From Babylonia areolata (Eukaryota; Mollusca; Gastropoda; Neogastropoda; Buccinidae), in contig NC_134877.1 of the NCBI RefSeq assembly GCF_041734735.1, forward strand, positions 71,521,705 through 71,585,704: a stretch of DNA of 64,000 bases. Direction: 5' to 3'. Shown here in pieces: positions 30,912 to 44,955 of the stretch. Position 1 is the first letter of the stretch. Each line of letters opens with the position of its first letter. The notes beneath the pieces were generated by a model. That model did no database searches. It was not told the DNA's origin and saw nothing but the letters and a program-made list of their open reading frames with translations. A program made the position numbers and the translations under genes.

Positions 30912-33900
30912 CTGCCCACAGAATGGATGACAGTCACTGTGCGGGCAGCACGTGACAACCGCTACACCCCCACCTCCTCCCCGCCTTCCTGCCCCCGTGA
31001 AGGACACGTGAACAGAACACAGGACAACAGAGAGAACAGAGAGAAACAATGAAGGACACGTGAACAGAACACAGGACAACAGAGAGAACAGAGAGAAACA
31101 ATGAAGGACACGTGAACAGAACACAGGACAACAGAGAGAACAGAGAGAAACAGTGAAGGACACGTGAACAGAACACAGGACAACAGAGAGAAACAGTGAA
31201 GGACACGTGAACAGAACACAGGACAACAGAGAGAACAGAGAGAAACAGTGAAGGACACGTGAACAGAACACAGGACAACAGAGAGAACAGAGAGAAACAA
31301 TGAAGGACACGTGAACAGAACACAGGACAACAGAGAGAACAGAGAGAAACAGTGAAGGACACGTGAACAGAACACAGGACAACAGAGAGAAACAGTGAAG
31401 GACACGTGAACAATCAAATATTCCGAAAACAAATAAATAAATTGAAACATATGATCTCATCAGCGAAGACAAACTTCTTTTCTTCTCAAGTTCTCGATGC
31501 CACATGTACCAAATCTCTTTACTCTATCTTGTCAAGTTTTCTCGGTACTGCAAAAAAGACTCCTCTTCCTTCTGCCTACACTTTATCTGAACTCCCCAGT
31601 GTCTTCTCCTCTTTCTTTTCCAACCTGCTCATCCTGATCCTCAATTCTACGGCACTCCTCTCCATTTCTTTAATCCATAGACTGAAACAGAAGTCCATGA
31701 AATCATGAAAGAAATGACATAAAATCCTGTGGGCTCGATCCTATACTGGCCTCTGCATTTTCCCAGTGTGTCTCACAGCTTCTCCCCACAATCACCAACA
31801 TTGTCAACTCATCCCTTCTCACTGGAACATTTCCATCCACTTTCAAAACTGTAATTGTCCGGCCTCTTCTGAAGAAACCTAACCTTGACGCAAACATTTT
31901 GAAAAACTATCGATCAAGTTTCTAATCTCCATTCCTGTCCAAACTCCTTGAAAAAGCTGTCCTGAAGCAGCTCAGCAACCACCTTTGTTTCAACAATCTC
32001 ATCCACCCATTTCAGTCTGCCTATCGCGCTGACCACAGCACCGAAACAACTCTCCTCCACATCCTGAATAATCTACTGCTAGCGCCCGACTCGGGACAAA
32101 TTTCCCTTCTCACCCTTCTCGACTTGTCAGCCGCCTTTGACACGATACACCAATCAATCCTTTCCCGTCTTCATTTTACATTTGGTATCAACGGCACTGT
32201 TCTAAACTGGTTCAAATCTTATCTCACTGATCGATTCCAGTCTGTCATTGTTGATAATTTCCAGTATGAACCCGTTAAAATCGAACATGGAGTCCCACGG
32301 GGATCTGTTTTAGGCCCAGTGCTCTTCACACTGTACACTGCTCCTCTCGCTGAAATTATCAACCGCCATAATGTCAGTCGTCATCCTTATGCTGATGACA
32401 CTCAACTCCAGAAGAGTGATACCCCTGAAAAAAAAATGGTTCCAAGAAACATCCAACTGCTTCCTGGACATTCCAAACTGGATGACTCCAGGTAGAGAGG
32501 TAGAAAGGAGCAGGAGAGGGGAGAGAGGTAGAAAGGAGCAGGAGAGGGGAGATAGAGAGGTAGAAAGGAACAGGAGAGGGGAGATAGAGAGGTAGAAAGG
32601 AGCAGGAGAGGGGAGATAGAGAGGTAGAAAGGAACAGGAGAGGGGAGATAGAGAGGTAGAAAGGAGCAGGGAGCAGGAGAGGGGAGATAGAGAGGTAGAA
32701 AGGAGCAGGAGAGGGGAGATAGAGAGGTAGAAAGGAACACTTAGAGGGGAGATAGAGAGGTAGAAAGGAACAGGAGAGGGAAGAGAGGTAGAAAGGAGCA
32801 GGAGAGGGGAGAGAGGTAGAAAGGAACAGGAGAGGGGAGATAGAGAGGTAGAAAGGAACACTTAGAGGGGAGATAGAGAGGTAGAAAGGAGCAGGAGAGG
32901 GGAGATAGAGAGGTAGAAAGGAGCAGGAGAGGGGAGATAGAGAGGTAGAAAGGAACAGGAGAGGGGAGATAGAGAGGTAGAAAGGAGCAGGAGAGGGGAG
33001 ATAGAGAGGTAGAAAGGAGCAGGAGGGGGGAGATAGGTAGAAAGGAACAGGAGAGGGGAGATAGAGAGGTAGAAAGGAACAGGAGAGGGGAGATAGAGAG
33101 GTAGAAAGGAACAGGAGAGGGGAGATAGAGAGGTAGAAAGGAACAGGAGAGGGGAGATAGAGAGGTAGAAAGGAGCAGGAGAGGGGAGAGAGGTAGAAAG
33201 GAACAGGAGAGGGGAGAGAGGTAGAAAGGAGCAGGAGAGGGGAGATAGAGAGGTAGGAGCAGGAGAGGGGAGATAGAGAGGTAGAAAGGAGCAGGAGAGG
33301 GGAGATAGAGAGGTAGAAAGGAACAGGAGAGGGGAGAGAGGTAGAAAGGAGCAGGAGAGGGGAGATAGAGAGGTAGAAAGGAACAGGAGAGGGGAGAGAG
33401 GTAGAAAGGAGCAGGAGAGGGGAGATAGAGAGGTAGAAAGGAACAGGAGAGGGGAGATAGAGAGGTAGAAAGGAGCAGGAGAGGGGAGAGAGGTAGAAAG
33501 GAACAGGAGAGGGGAGATAGAGAGGTAGAAAGGAACAGGAGAGGGGAGATAGAGAGGTAGAAAGGAGCAGGAGAGGGGAGATAGAGAGGTAGAAAGGAGC
33601 AGGAGAGGGGAGAGAGGTAGAAAGGAACAGGAGAGGGGAGATAGAGAGGTAGAAAGGAGCAGGAGAGGGGAGATAGAGAGGTAGAAAGGAGCAGGAGAGG
33701 GGAGATAGAGAGGTAGAAAGGAACAGGAGAGGGGAGATAGAGAGGTAGAAAGGAACAGGAGAGGGGAGATAGAGAGGTAGAAAGGATGGTGGCCTCAGAC
33801 AGTGACGTATGTGTGCTTTAGAACAGAATAGAATAAAATAGAATAGAATGTCTTTATTACCAAGTGTACCGGGGTCACGAGGAATATTGGCGGATGGGGG

Positions 33901-36900
33901 GGGGGGGGGATAGTACATAACAAGATAGGAACACAATCGACAATCATACAGAAACACAGATACAGTAGAAATTAGGATACATACAAGTGCATATCAGTAT
34001 AAAAACTTGTGTATACACACATACGCGCGCGAGCGCGCGCGCGCGCAAACTGTCACACACACACACACACACACACACGTTTGAACAAAAGCTGCATATT
34101 ACATGTGGATGGGGTTGATGACTTGATCTTCAGGTAGATGGTTGTTGATTGCGCAATTCTGTTTATTATACTGGATTTGTTCGAGAGACAGGGCATTGAC
34201 TGCTTTGGGAATTGGCGAAGTAATTGGTTTTCGTCCTTATACTTCTGTACCGTCGACCAGAGGAGAGCATATAAAAAAATCCGAAAAGATGGATGTGATT
34301 CGTCCTGGCTGATTGATTTTGCTTTTTTGAGTAGCCGCTTATAATATAATTATGTCTTCTAGAGAAGGTAGATGATTACCAATGATGATGGCTTCAGACA
34401 GTGAGGTGTGTGTACTTTACCAAAGATGATGGCTTCAGACAGCGAGGTAAGTGTACTTTACCAATGATGATGGCTTCACACAGTGAGGTAAGTGTACTTT
34501 ACCAATGATGATGACTTCAGACAGTGAGGTAAGTGTATTTTACCAATGATGATGGCTTCACACAATGAGGTAAGTGTACTTTACCAATGATGATGGCTTC
34601 AGACAGTGAGGTAAGTGTACTTTACCAATGATGATGGCTTCACACAATGAGGTAAGTGTACTTTACCAATGATGTTGGCTTCAGACAGTGAGATAAGTGT
34701 ACTTTACCAATGGTGATGGCTTCAGACAGCGAGGTAAGTGTACTTTACCAATGGTGATGGCTTCAGACAGCGAGGTGTGTTGACTTTACCATTGATGATG
34801 GCTTCAGACAGTGAGGTGTGTAGACTTTACCATTGATGATGGCTTCAGACAGTGAGGTGTGTAGACTTTACCAATGATGATGGCTTCACACAGTGAGGTA
34901 AGTGTACTTTACCAGTGATGATGGCTTCAGACAGTGAGGTAAGTGTACTTTACCAGTGATGATGGCTTCACACAGTGAGGTAAGTGTACTTTACCAATGA
35001 TGATTACCTCAGTCAGTGAGGTAAGTGTACTTTACCAATGATGATGGCTTCACACAGTGAGGTAAGTGTACTTTACCAATGATGATGGCTTCACACAGTG
35101 AGGTAAGTGTACTTTACCAATGGTGATGGCTTCAGTCAGTGAGGTAAGTGTACTTTACCAATGATGATGACTTCAGTCAGTGAGGTAATTGTACTTTACC
35201 AATGATGATGGCTTCACACAGTGAGGTAAGTGTACTTTACCAATGATGATGGCTTCAGACAGTGAGGTAAGTGTACTTTACCAGTGATGATGGCTTCAGA
35301 CAGTGAGGTAAGTGTACTTTACCAATGATGATTACCTCAGTCAGTGAGGTAAGTGTACTTTACCAATGGTGATGGCTTCAAACAGTGAGGTGTGTAGACT
35401 TTACCAATGATGTTGGCTTCAGACAGTGAGGTAAGTGTACTTTACCAATGATGATGGCTTCAGACAGTGAGGTAAGTGTACTTTACCAATGATGATGACT
35501 TCAGTCAGTGAGGTAAGTGTACTTTACCAATGATGTTGGCTTCAGACAGTGAGGTAAGTGTACTTTACCAATGATGATGGCTTCAGACAGTGAGGTAAGT
35601 GTACTTTACTAATGATGATTACTTCAGTCACTGAGGTAAGTGTACTTTACCAATGGTGATGGCTTCAAACAGTGAGGTGTGTAGACTTTACCAATGATGA
35701 TGGCTTCAGACAGCGAGTTAAGTGTACTTTACCAATGATGATGGCTTCAGACAGTGAGGTAAGTGTACTTTACCAATGATGATGACTTCAGTCAGTGAGG
35801 TAAGTGTACTTTACCAATGATGATGGCTTCAGATAGTGAGGTAAGTGTACTTTACCAATGATGATGACTTCAGACAGTGAGGTAAGTGTACTTTACCAAT
35901 GGTGATGGCTTCAGTCAGTGAGGTAAGTGTACTTTACCAATGATGATGACTTCAGTCAGTGAGGTAATTGTACTTTACCAATGGTGATGGCTTCAGACAG
36001 TGAGGTAAGTGTACTTTACCAATGATGATGACTTCAGTCAGTGAGGTAATTGTACTTTACCAATGATGATGGCTTCACACAGTGAGGTAAGTGTACTTTA
36101 CCAATGATGATGACTTCAGTCAGTGAGGTAAGTGTACTTTACCAGTGATGATGACTTCAGTCAGTGAGGTAAGTGTACTTTACCAATGATGATGGCTTCA
36201 CACAGTGAGGTAAGTGTACTTTACCAATGATGATGACTTCAGTCAGTGAGGTAAGTGTACTTTACCAATGATGATGACTTCAGTCAGTGAGGTAAGTGTA
36301 CTTTACCAATGATGATGACTTCAGTCAGTGAGGTAAGTGTACTTTACCAATGATGATGGCTTCACACAGTGAGGTAAGTGTACTTTACCAATGATGATGA
36401 CTTCAGTCAGTGAGGTAAGTGTACTTTACCAATGATGATGGCTTCAGACAGTGAGGTAAGTGTACTTTACCAATGATGATGACTTCGGTCAGTGAGGTAA
36501 GTGTACTTTACCAGTGATGATGACTTCAGTCAGTGAAGTAAGTGTACTTTACCAATGATGATGGCTTCACACAGTGAGGTAAGTGTACTTTACCAATGAT
36601 GATGGCTTCACACAATGAGGTAAGTGTACTTTACCAATGATGATGACTTCAGTCAGTGAGGTAAGTGTACTTTACCAATGATGATGGCTTCACACAGTGA
36701 GGTAAGTGTACTTTACCAATGATGATGACTTCAGTAAGTGAGGTAAGTGTACTTTACCAATGATGATGGCTTCAGACAGTGAGGTAAGTGTACTTTACCA
36801 ATAACGAAGACATCAAAGACCAGAACAAAGGCTGGAAAGGAGCGTTTTGTGCCTGGCGTCAGCTTCTTCCCTCCCCGTCATCTCTCTCTCTCTCTCCCTC

Positions 36901-36902
36901 TG

Positions 36903-36939
<37 letters not shown>

Positions 36940-39447
36940 GTCTCCCTCCCTCTCTCTCTCTCTCCCTCTGTCTCCCTCTCTCTCTCCCTCTGTCTCCCTC
37001 CCTCTCTCTCCCTCTCTCTCACCCTCTCTCTCTCTTCACTTGAGGAAAGTGGGTCAAGGCTAATGGTGAAATCGTATGGCTAAACACGCACACAGTTTCA
37101 AGGAGGCTGGCTGACAGTGTTCACCTTTAATCAGGCCATGAAATTCCATTGGCATTGCATGCTGTCAGTTAGGTACTGTGTTTTGTGTGATCAGTATCCA
37201 TGTTTGTCGCTGTCGAGACAGACACCCAGACAGACTTGGAGGCAGAGAAGGAAGAGCGAAAGGATTGTCATCAGAAGAAACGAAACCTCCAACATCAAAG
37301 ACAAGACAAAACTAGCTCTGAAAAACACACACAGTAGTAGACGACTGTAGACGTTTTGAACTGCGAACAGTGAGAAACCAGTCAAAATTAGCGCGTTTGT
37401 TTGAATATAATCCAATAAAGTTGTAAAAAAAATTTATCCTTTGAATATAATCCAATAAAACTGTTAAAAAAATAAAAAATAAAAAGTATGAGCATAATTA
37501 TGTCTGAATATAATCAAACAAAACTATCGCAGCAATGGTGATATTTTCTTGAACACCGTCTCAGCACAACAACACGTCAGTTTATCGTGATGTGATCAAT
37601 ACGTGAAGACGACGCGAAATGACAAAATACAGCTTCCATACTACAGTTATAATAAGATACAGTTTCAAGACTACAGGTATAATAAGATACAGCTTCAAGA
37701 CTACAGTTATAATAACATACAGCTTCAAGACTACAGGTATAATAAGATACAGCTTCAAGACTACAGTTATAACATACAGCTTCAAGACTACAGTTATAAT
37801 AAGATACAGCTTGAAGGTCACCTGTAGCGTTTCAAGGTGACGGATTAGCGTCACGTGCACAAAGACGAACACGATGCATTCACTGTATGTCAATGACTAC
37901 AAACATTGTCAGAACAGGTTTGCCGTCAGCAAGAGCTGTATACACAGCCCTAAAATCACCCTGCCTGTATTGTTTACTTATTGGGGTGGCCTGTATTGTT
38001 CATTTATTGGGGTGGCCTGTATTGTTTACTTATTGGGGTGGCCTGTATTGTTCATTTATTGGGGTGGTTTAAGATATGTCCCGTGCCTGTAATGTTAACT
38101 TATTGGGGTGTCCTGTAATGTTAACGTATTGGGGTGTCCTGTAATGTTAACGTATTGGGGTGGCCTGTACTGTTAAGTTATTGGGGTGACCTCTAATATT
38201 AAATTATTGGGGTGGTCTAAGATATGCCCCGTGCCTGTAATGTTCACTTATTTAGGGGAGCCTGTAATGTTAACTTATTGGGGTGGCCTGTAATGTTAAC
38301 GTATTGGGGTGGTTTGTAATTTTAACCTATTGGGATCTGTAATGTTAACTGATTGGGGTGACCTGTAATGTTGACTTATTGGGGTGGTCCGTAATGTTGA
38401 TTTTTTGGGTGGTTAAAGATATACTCCCTGCCTGTAATGTTAACTAATTGGGGTGACCTGTAATGTTAACTTCTTGGGGTGCCCTGTAATGTTAACTTAT
38501 TGGGGTGGTCTGTAATGTTAAGTTATTGGGTGGTTTAAGATCTATCCCATGCCTGCAATGTTAACTTATTGGGGTGGTCTGTAATGTTAAGTTATTGGGT
38601 GGTTTAAGATCTGTCCCGTGCCTGCAATGTTAACTTATTGGGGTGGTCTGTAATGTTAAGTTATTGGGTGGTTTAAGATCTATCCCGTGCCTGCAATGTT
38701 AACTTATTGGGGTGGTCTGTAATGTTAAGTTATTGGGTGGTTTAAGATCTATCCCATGCCTGCAATGTTAACTTATTGGGGTGGTCTGTAATGTTAAGTT
38801 ATTGGGTGGTTTAAGATCTGTCCCGTGCCTGCAATGTTAACTTATTGGGGTGGTCTGTAATGTTAAGTTATTGGGTGGTTTAAGATCTGTCCCGTGCCTG
38901 CAATGTTAACTTATTGGGGTGGTCTGTAATGTTAACTCACTGTGGTGGTTTTAGATCTGTCCCTGTGAAAGTGGTTTGGGCTTTGTCTTTCTCTGATGAC
39001 GAGAAATTCTGTTGCCGAAAACTTGCGTCTTTCCGTTCTCAGTCTTGTAAAGTGCGTTTTAAACCGGCGCGTTCGGCAAACTAACTGCTAGCTAACCGTA
39101 CCTCTGCTGCAATATTGATCCAGTTAAAAGGCAAGAGTAAGAAAGAAAGAAAGAAAGAAAGGCAGGTATGTAACAATGCTAACAGACAGGAATGCATATC
39201 GTCTGCTACTGAGGACCGTGTCCAAAGTGACACTTGCAGTATTCGGCATGCAGGCTGTTTCTGTGATGAATGTTTCCACCTGCATGTTGTTCAGCTTTCG
39301 AATGTTGTTTACTGTCTTTGGGAACACTTGTTATGCGTGATTCAAATGACAAAAAGGACATGAATCATCCCTGGATGTCCCCGGTACTTATCTTGTATTA
39401 TTTGTACTCACCTCATTCCACGCAATAACAATTGATAGTACCTATTG

Positions 39448-39486
<39 letters not shown>

Positions 39487-42400
39487 CACTTTGAAGTCAT
39501 CGTGTTCCATGAACAAATACAACACACAGTGTACTCATCATTTTACATGAACAAACACAACACATTGTGCTATCATGTTACATGAACAAACACACAGTGT
39601 GCAGTCATCATGTTACATGAACAAACACACACTGTGCAGTCATCATGTTACATGAACAAACACAACACACTGTGCAGTCATCATGTTACATGAACAAACA
39701 CACACTGTGCAGTCATCATGTAACATGAACAAACACAACACACTGTGCAGTCATCATGTTACATGAACAAACACACACTTTGTAATCATCGTGTTATATG
39801 AACAAACAGACACCGTGTAGTCATCATGTTACATGAAAAAACACAACACACTGTGCAGTCATGTTACATGAACAAACACAACACACTTTGCAGTCATCAT
39901 GTTACATGAACAAACACAACACATTGTGCAGTCATCGTGTTACATGAACAAACACAACACACTTTGCAGTCATCATGTTACATGAACAAACACAACACAT
40001 TGTGCAGTCATGTTACATGAACAAACACAACACAGTGTGCAGTCATCATGTTACATGAACAAACACAACACACTTTGTAGTCATCATGTTACATGAACAA
40101 ACACAACACATTGTGCAGTCACCATGTTACATGAACAAACAACACACTGTGCAGTCATCATGTTACATGAACAAACACAACACACTGTGCAGTCATCATG
40201 TTACATGAACAAACACAACACATTGTGCAGTCATCATGTTACATGAACAAACACAACACATTGTGCAGTCATCATGTTACATGAACAAACACAACAGACT
40301 GTGCAGTCATGTTACATGAACAAACACAACACACTGTGCAGTCATGTTACATGAACAAACACAACACACTGTTTAGTTACCGTGTTATATGAACAAACAC
40401 GACACACTGTGCAGTCATCAGGCTATTTTCAGTCAGCTAACCTCAGAGTCCACCGGAATTTATAACATGTATTCAAATTGCTATGAACAAAGTCCCACTG
40501 TTCCGGGAAGGGGCAATAGTCATTAAGGTACAGGAAGATGTATTTACATTACCATGCCCAACGTTCCACTGTTCCGGGAAGAGGCAGTAGTGATAAAGTT
40601 TCATGAAGGTGTATTCACATTGCAATGCCTAAACTTCCACTGTTCCGGGAAGGGGCAATAGTGATAGAGTTACAGGAAGCGTGTATTCACATTGCAATGC
40701 CCAAACTTCCACTGTTCCGGGAAGGGCCAATAGTGATAAAGGTACAGAAAGGTGTATTCACATTGCAATGCCCAAACTTGCACTGTTCTGGGAACGGGCA
40801 ATAGTGTTAAAGTTACAGGAAGGTGTATTCACATTGCAATGCCCAAACTTCCACTATTCCGGGAAGGGACAATAATAAAATTCCAGGAAGGTGTTTTCAC
40901 ATTGCAGTGCCCAAACTTCCACTGTTCCGGGAAGGAGCAAGTGATGTCTGACTTCTTAACAACAACACGACAACAACAAGAAGAACAATCAGCGAGGTGA
41001 CTACCTGTGAACGTGGAGTGGTTGCTGCCCCTGGTGAGCGAGGCGATGCTGCTGAGGTGGACGTCTTCCATGTAGTTACACATGTCCTCCTCACAACACA
41101 GCCACAACCCCCCGCCCCCTGCACCCCTCTTCGCCCCCTCCACCTCCCACTTCTCTCTCTGGGAATGTCGCTGCTGTTTCCCGGAAGTGCGACCGCAGCG
41201 CCCTCTGTGGAGCAAAGGGACGTTATCCAGACAGCCGTGGGTGGCGCGAGTGCTGTCCCCTGTCAGCTCCACCAGGGTGTAGCAGCGGCCAGCAGGGGAC
41301 TTGCACATGTAACCCGTGGACACACAGCCCGCCTCGTTACAGTAACACCGTAGTTCTCCTGTAACACCACACCACACATGTAACCCGTGGACACACAGCC
41401 CGCCTCGTTACAGTAACACCGTAGTTCTCCTGTAACACCACACCACACATGTAACCCGTGGACACACAGCCCGCCTCGTTACAGTAACACCGTAGTTCTC
41501 CTGTAACACCACACCACACATGTAACCCGTGGCCACACAGCCCGCCTCGTTACAGTAACACTGTAGTTCTCCTGTAACACCACACCACACATGTAACCCG
41601 TGGACACACAGCCCGCCTCGTTACAGTAACACCGTAGTTCTCCTGTAACACCACACCACACATGTAACCCGTGGACACACACCCCGCCTCGTTACAGTAA
41701 CACCGCAGTTCTCCTGTAACACCACACCACACAAACGTTACGTGGTGACACGTTACGTGGTGACACGTTCCATGTGACACGTTACATGGTGACACGTTAC
41801 GTGGTGACACGTTAATGGTGGCACGTTACATGTCACACGTTACATGGTGACACGTTACATGTGACACGTTACATGCTGACATGTTACATGCTGACACGTT
41901 ACATGTGACACGTTACGTGGTGACACGTTACGTGGTGACACGTTGCATGCTGATATGTTACATGGTGACACGTTACATGCTGTTATGTTACATGGTGACA
42001 CGTTACGTGGTGACACGTCACGTGGTGACACGTTACATGGCGACACGTTACATGCTGACACGTTACATGCTGACACGTTACATGGTGACACGTTACATGC
42101 TGACACGTTACATGCTGACACGTTACGCGGTGACACGTTACATGTGACACGTTACGTGGTGACACGTTACATGTGACACGTTACATGCTGACACGTTACG
42201 CGGTGACACGTTACATGTGACACGTTACGTGGTGACACGTTACATGTGACACGTTACATGCTGACACGTTACATGGTGACACGTTGCATGTGACACGTTA
42301 CGTGGTGACACGTTACATGTGACACGTTACGTTGTGACACGTGACATGCTGACACGTTACATGTGACACGTTACATGGTGACACGTGGTGAGAGTATCGG

Positions 42401-42770
42401 GGACAGTCATGGGCCAACAATGAAAGGAATTGGTGTCATCACTTGTATCGTCATCGTCACTCGTATCATCATCATCATCACTCGTATCGTCATCATCATC
42501 ATCATCATCATCACTCGTATCGTCATCGTCACTCGTATCATCATCATCATCACTCGTATCGTCATCGTCATCACTCGTATCATCATCATCATCATCATCA
42601 CTCGTATCATCATCATCATCACTCGTATCGTCATCGTCATCATCATCATCATCATCATCATCACTCGTATCATCATCATCATCATCACTCGTATCATCAT
42701 CATCATCATCATCGTCATCACTCGTATCATCATCACTCGTTTCATCATCATCATCATCATCATCACACGT

Positions 42771-42801
<31 letters not shown>

Positions 42802-44906
42802 CTCGTATCATCATGATGGAGTCTCCCGTCGGTCCGACGGATTAGTAGGCAGGCAGGCTTATCTGATAGATTGGAACAGGACAGTCAGCTTGTCTGCCAG
42901 TACCTCGCCTCCATACTTGTAGATGTCAGCCTGGATTCCATCTGCTCCTGGTGCTTTTCCTGACGTTGTCAGCTTCAGGGCCTTCTGGGTCTCGGCCTTG
43001 GTAGGAAGGGCAGCTAGCGAGTCAATGACTGGTAGCTGTGGGAGGGCTGCAATTACCTCGTCAGATACGGACGAGTCCCTGTTGAGGAGGGTGTTGAAGT
43101 GCTCTGCCCAGCGGGCAAGGATGTCTTTCCTGTCTGTCAGGAGGGTGGTCTGGTCCAAGGTTCGGACAGGGGTTGATCCTGTGACTCTCGGCCCATACAC
43201 AGCTCGGAGACCAGCATGGAAGGTCTTCATGTCGTGAGCGTCAGCAGCGGACTGAAGCTCTTCAGACTTTCTATCCCACCAGGTGTTCTTCATCTCACGC
43301 AGCCTCTTATGTACGAGTTGTTTGGTTTGCAAGTACTGGTTCTCCTTCCTCTGGCAGTCTTTATAGGAAATGTGATCCTGATGCCGTATATGCAGTGTGT
43401 TCAGGAGCTTGGAGATTACAGTGTCGTTCTCGTCAAACCAGTCTTTGTGGTTCCTCTGTTTAAAGCCGAATGTGTCAGCTGCTGCTGTGTACACACCATC
43501 GTTAAAGGTGCTCCATACCTCTTCCACACAGCTCTCTTTCCTTCCACAGCTCTCTTTCCTTTCACAGCTTTCCTTCCTTCCACACAGCTCTCCTTCTTTC
43601 TATTATAGCTCTCCTTCCACACACTCTTCCACACAGCTCTCCTTCCTTCCACACAGCTCCCCTTCCTTCCACAGCACTCCTTCCTTCCACACAGCTCTCC
43701 TTCCACACAGCTCTTCCACACAGCTCTCGCTCCTTCCACACAGCTCTCCTTCCACACAGCTCTCGCTCCTTCCACACAAGCTCTGTCTGCCTACCAACTA
43801 TTTTCTACCTGGTACCCTGCCAATACCTGGTACATCTGGTACCCTGCCAATACCTGGTATACCTGGTACATCTGGTACCCTGCCAATACCTGATACCCTG
43901 CCAATACCTGGTATACCTGTAACATCTGGTACCCAGTCAATACCTGGTACATCTGGTATCCTGCCAATATCTGGTACCCTGCAATACCTGGTACATCTGG
44001 TACCCTGCCAATACCTGGTACCCTGCCAATACCTGGTACATCTGGTACCCTGCCAATATCTGGTACATCTGATACCCTGCCAATAACTGGTATACCTATA
44101 ACATCTGTTACCCAGCCAATACCTGGTACATCCAGTGCCCTGCCAATATCTGGTACCCAGCCAATACCCGGTACATCTGGTACCCTGCCAATATCTGGTA
44201 CATCTGATACCCTGCCAATAACTGGTATACCTATGACATCTGGTACCCAGCCAATAGCTGGTACATCTGGTACCCTGCCAATACCACGGTATACCTGGTA
44301 TATCTGGTACTCTGCCAATACCTGGTATACCTGGTACCCTGCCAATACCTGGTACATCTGATACCCTGCCAATAACTGGTATACCTGTAACATCTGGTAC
44401 CCTGCCAATAGCTGGTATACCTGGTATATCTGTTACCCTGCTAATACCTGGTACCCTGCCAATACCTGGTACATCTGGTACCCTGCCAATACCGGGTATA
44501 CCTGGTACCATGCCAATACCTGGCACAACTGGTACCCTGCCAAAACCTGGTATACCTGGTTTATCTGGTACCCTGCCAATACCTGGTATACCTAGTATAT
44601 CTGGTACCCTGCCAATACCTGGTACATCTGGTACCCTGCCAATACCGGTTATACCTGGTACCCTGCCAATACCTGGCACAACTGGTACCCTGCCAATATC
44701 TGGTATACCTGGTACCATGCCAATACCTGGCACAACTGGTACCCTGCCAATACCTGGTACATCTGGTACCCTGCCAATAACGGGTATACCTGGTACCCTG
44801 CCAATACCTGGCACAACTGGTACCCTGCCAATATCTGGTATACCTGGTACCCTGCCTGGTGCATCTACATTACCTTATCAATACCTGCTCCCGTACATTT
44901 CCCTCA

Positions 44907-44955
<49 letters not shown>

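Noticed and set aside
38993-39030. Hammerhead ribozyme core (CTGATGA ... GAAA)
   Set aside because: The bases between the two core parts do not form a proper stem II next to the core. The spacing resembles the ends of Penelope-like elements but is not enough to call one.
39376-39453. Small MITE with TGTCCCC/GGGGACA ends
   Set aside because: Inverted ends are only 7-12 bp and imperfect; no clear target duplication, and the right end merges with a CA tract.
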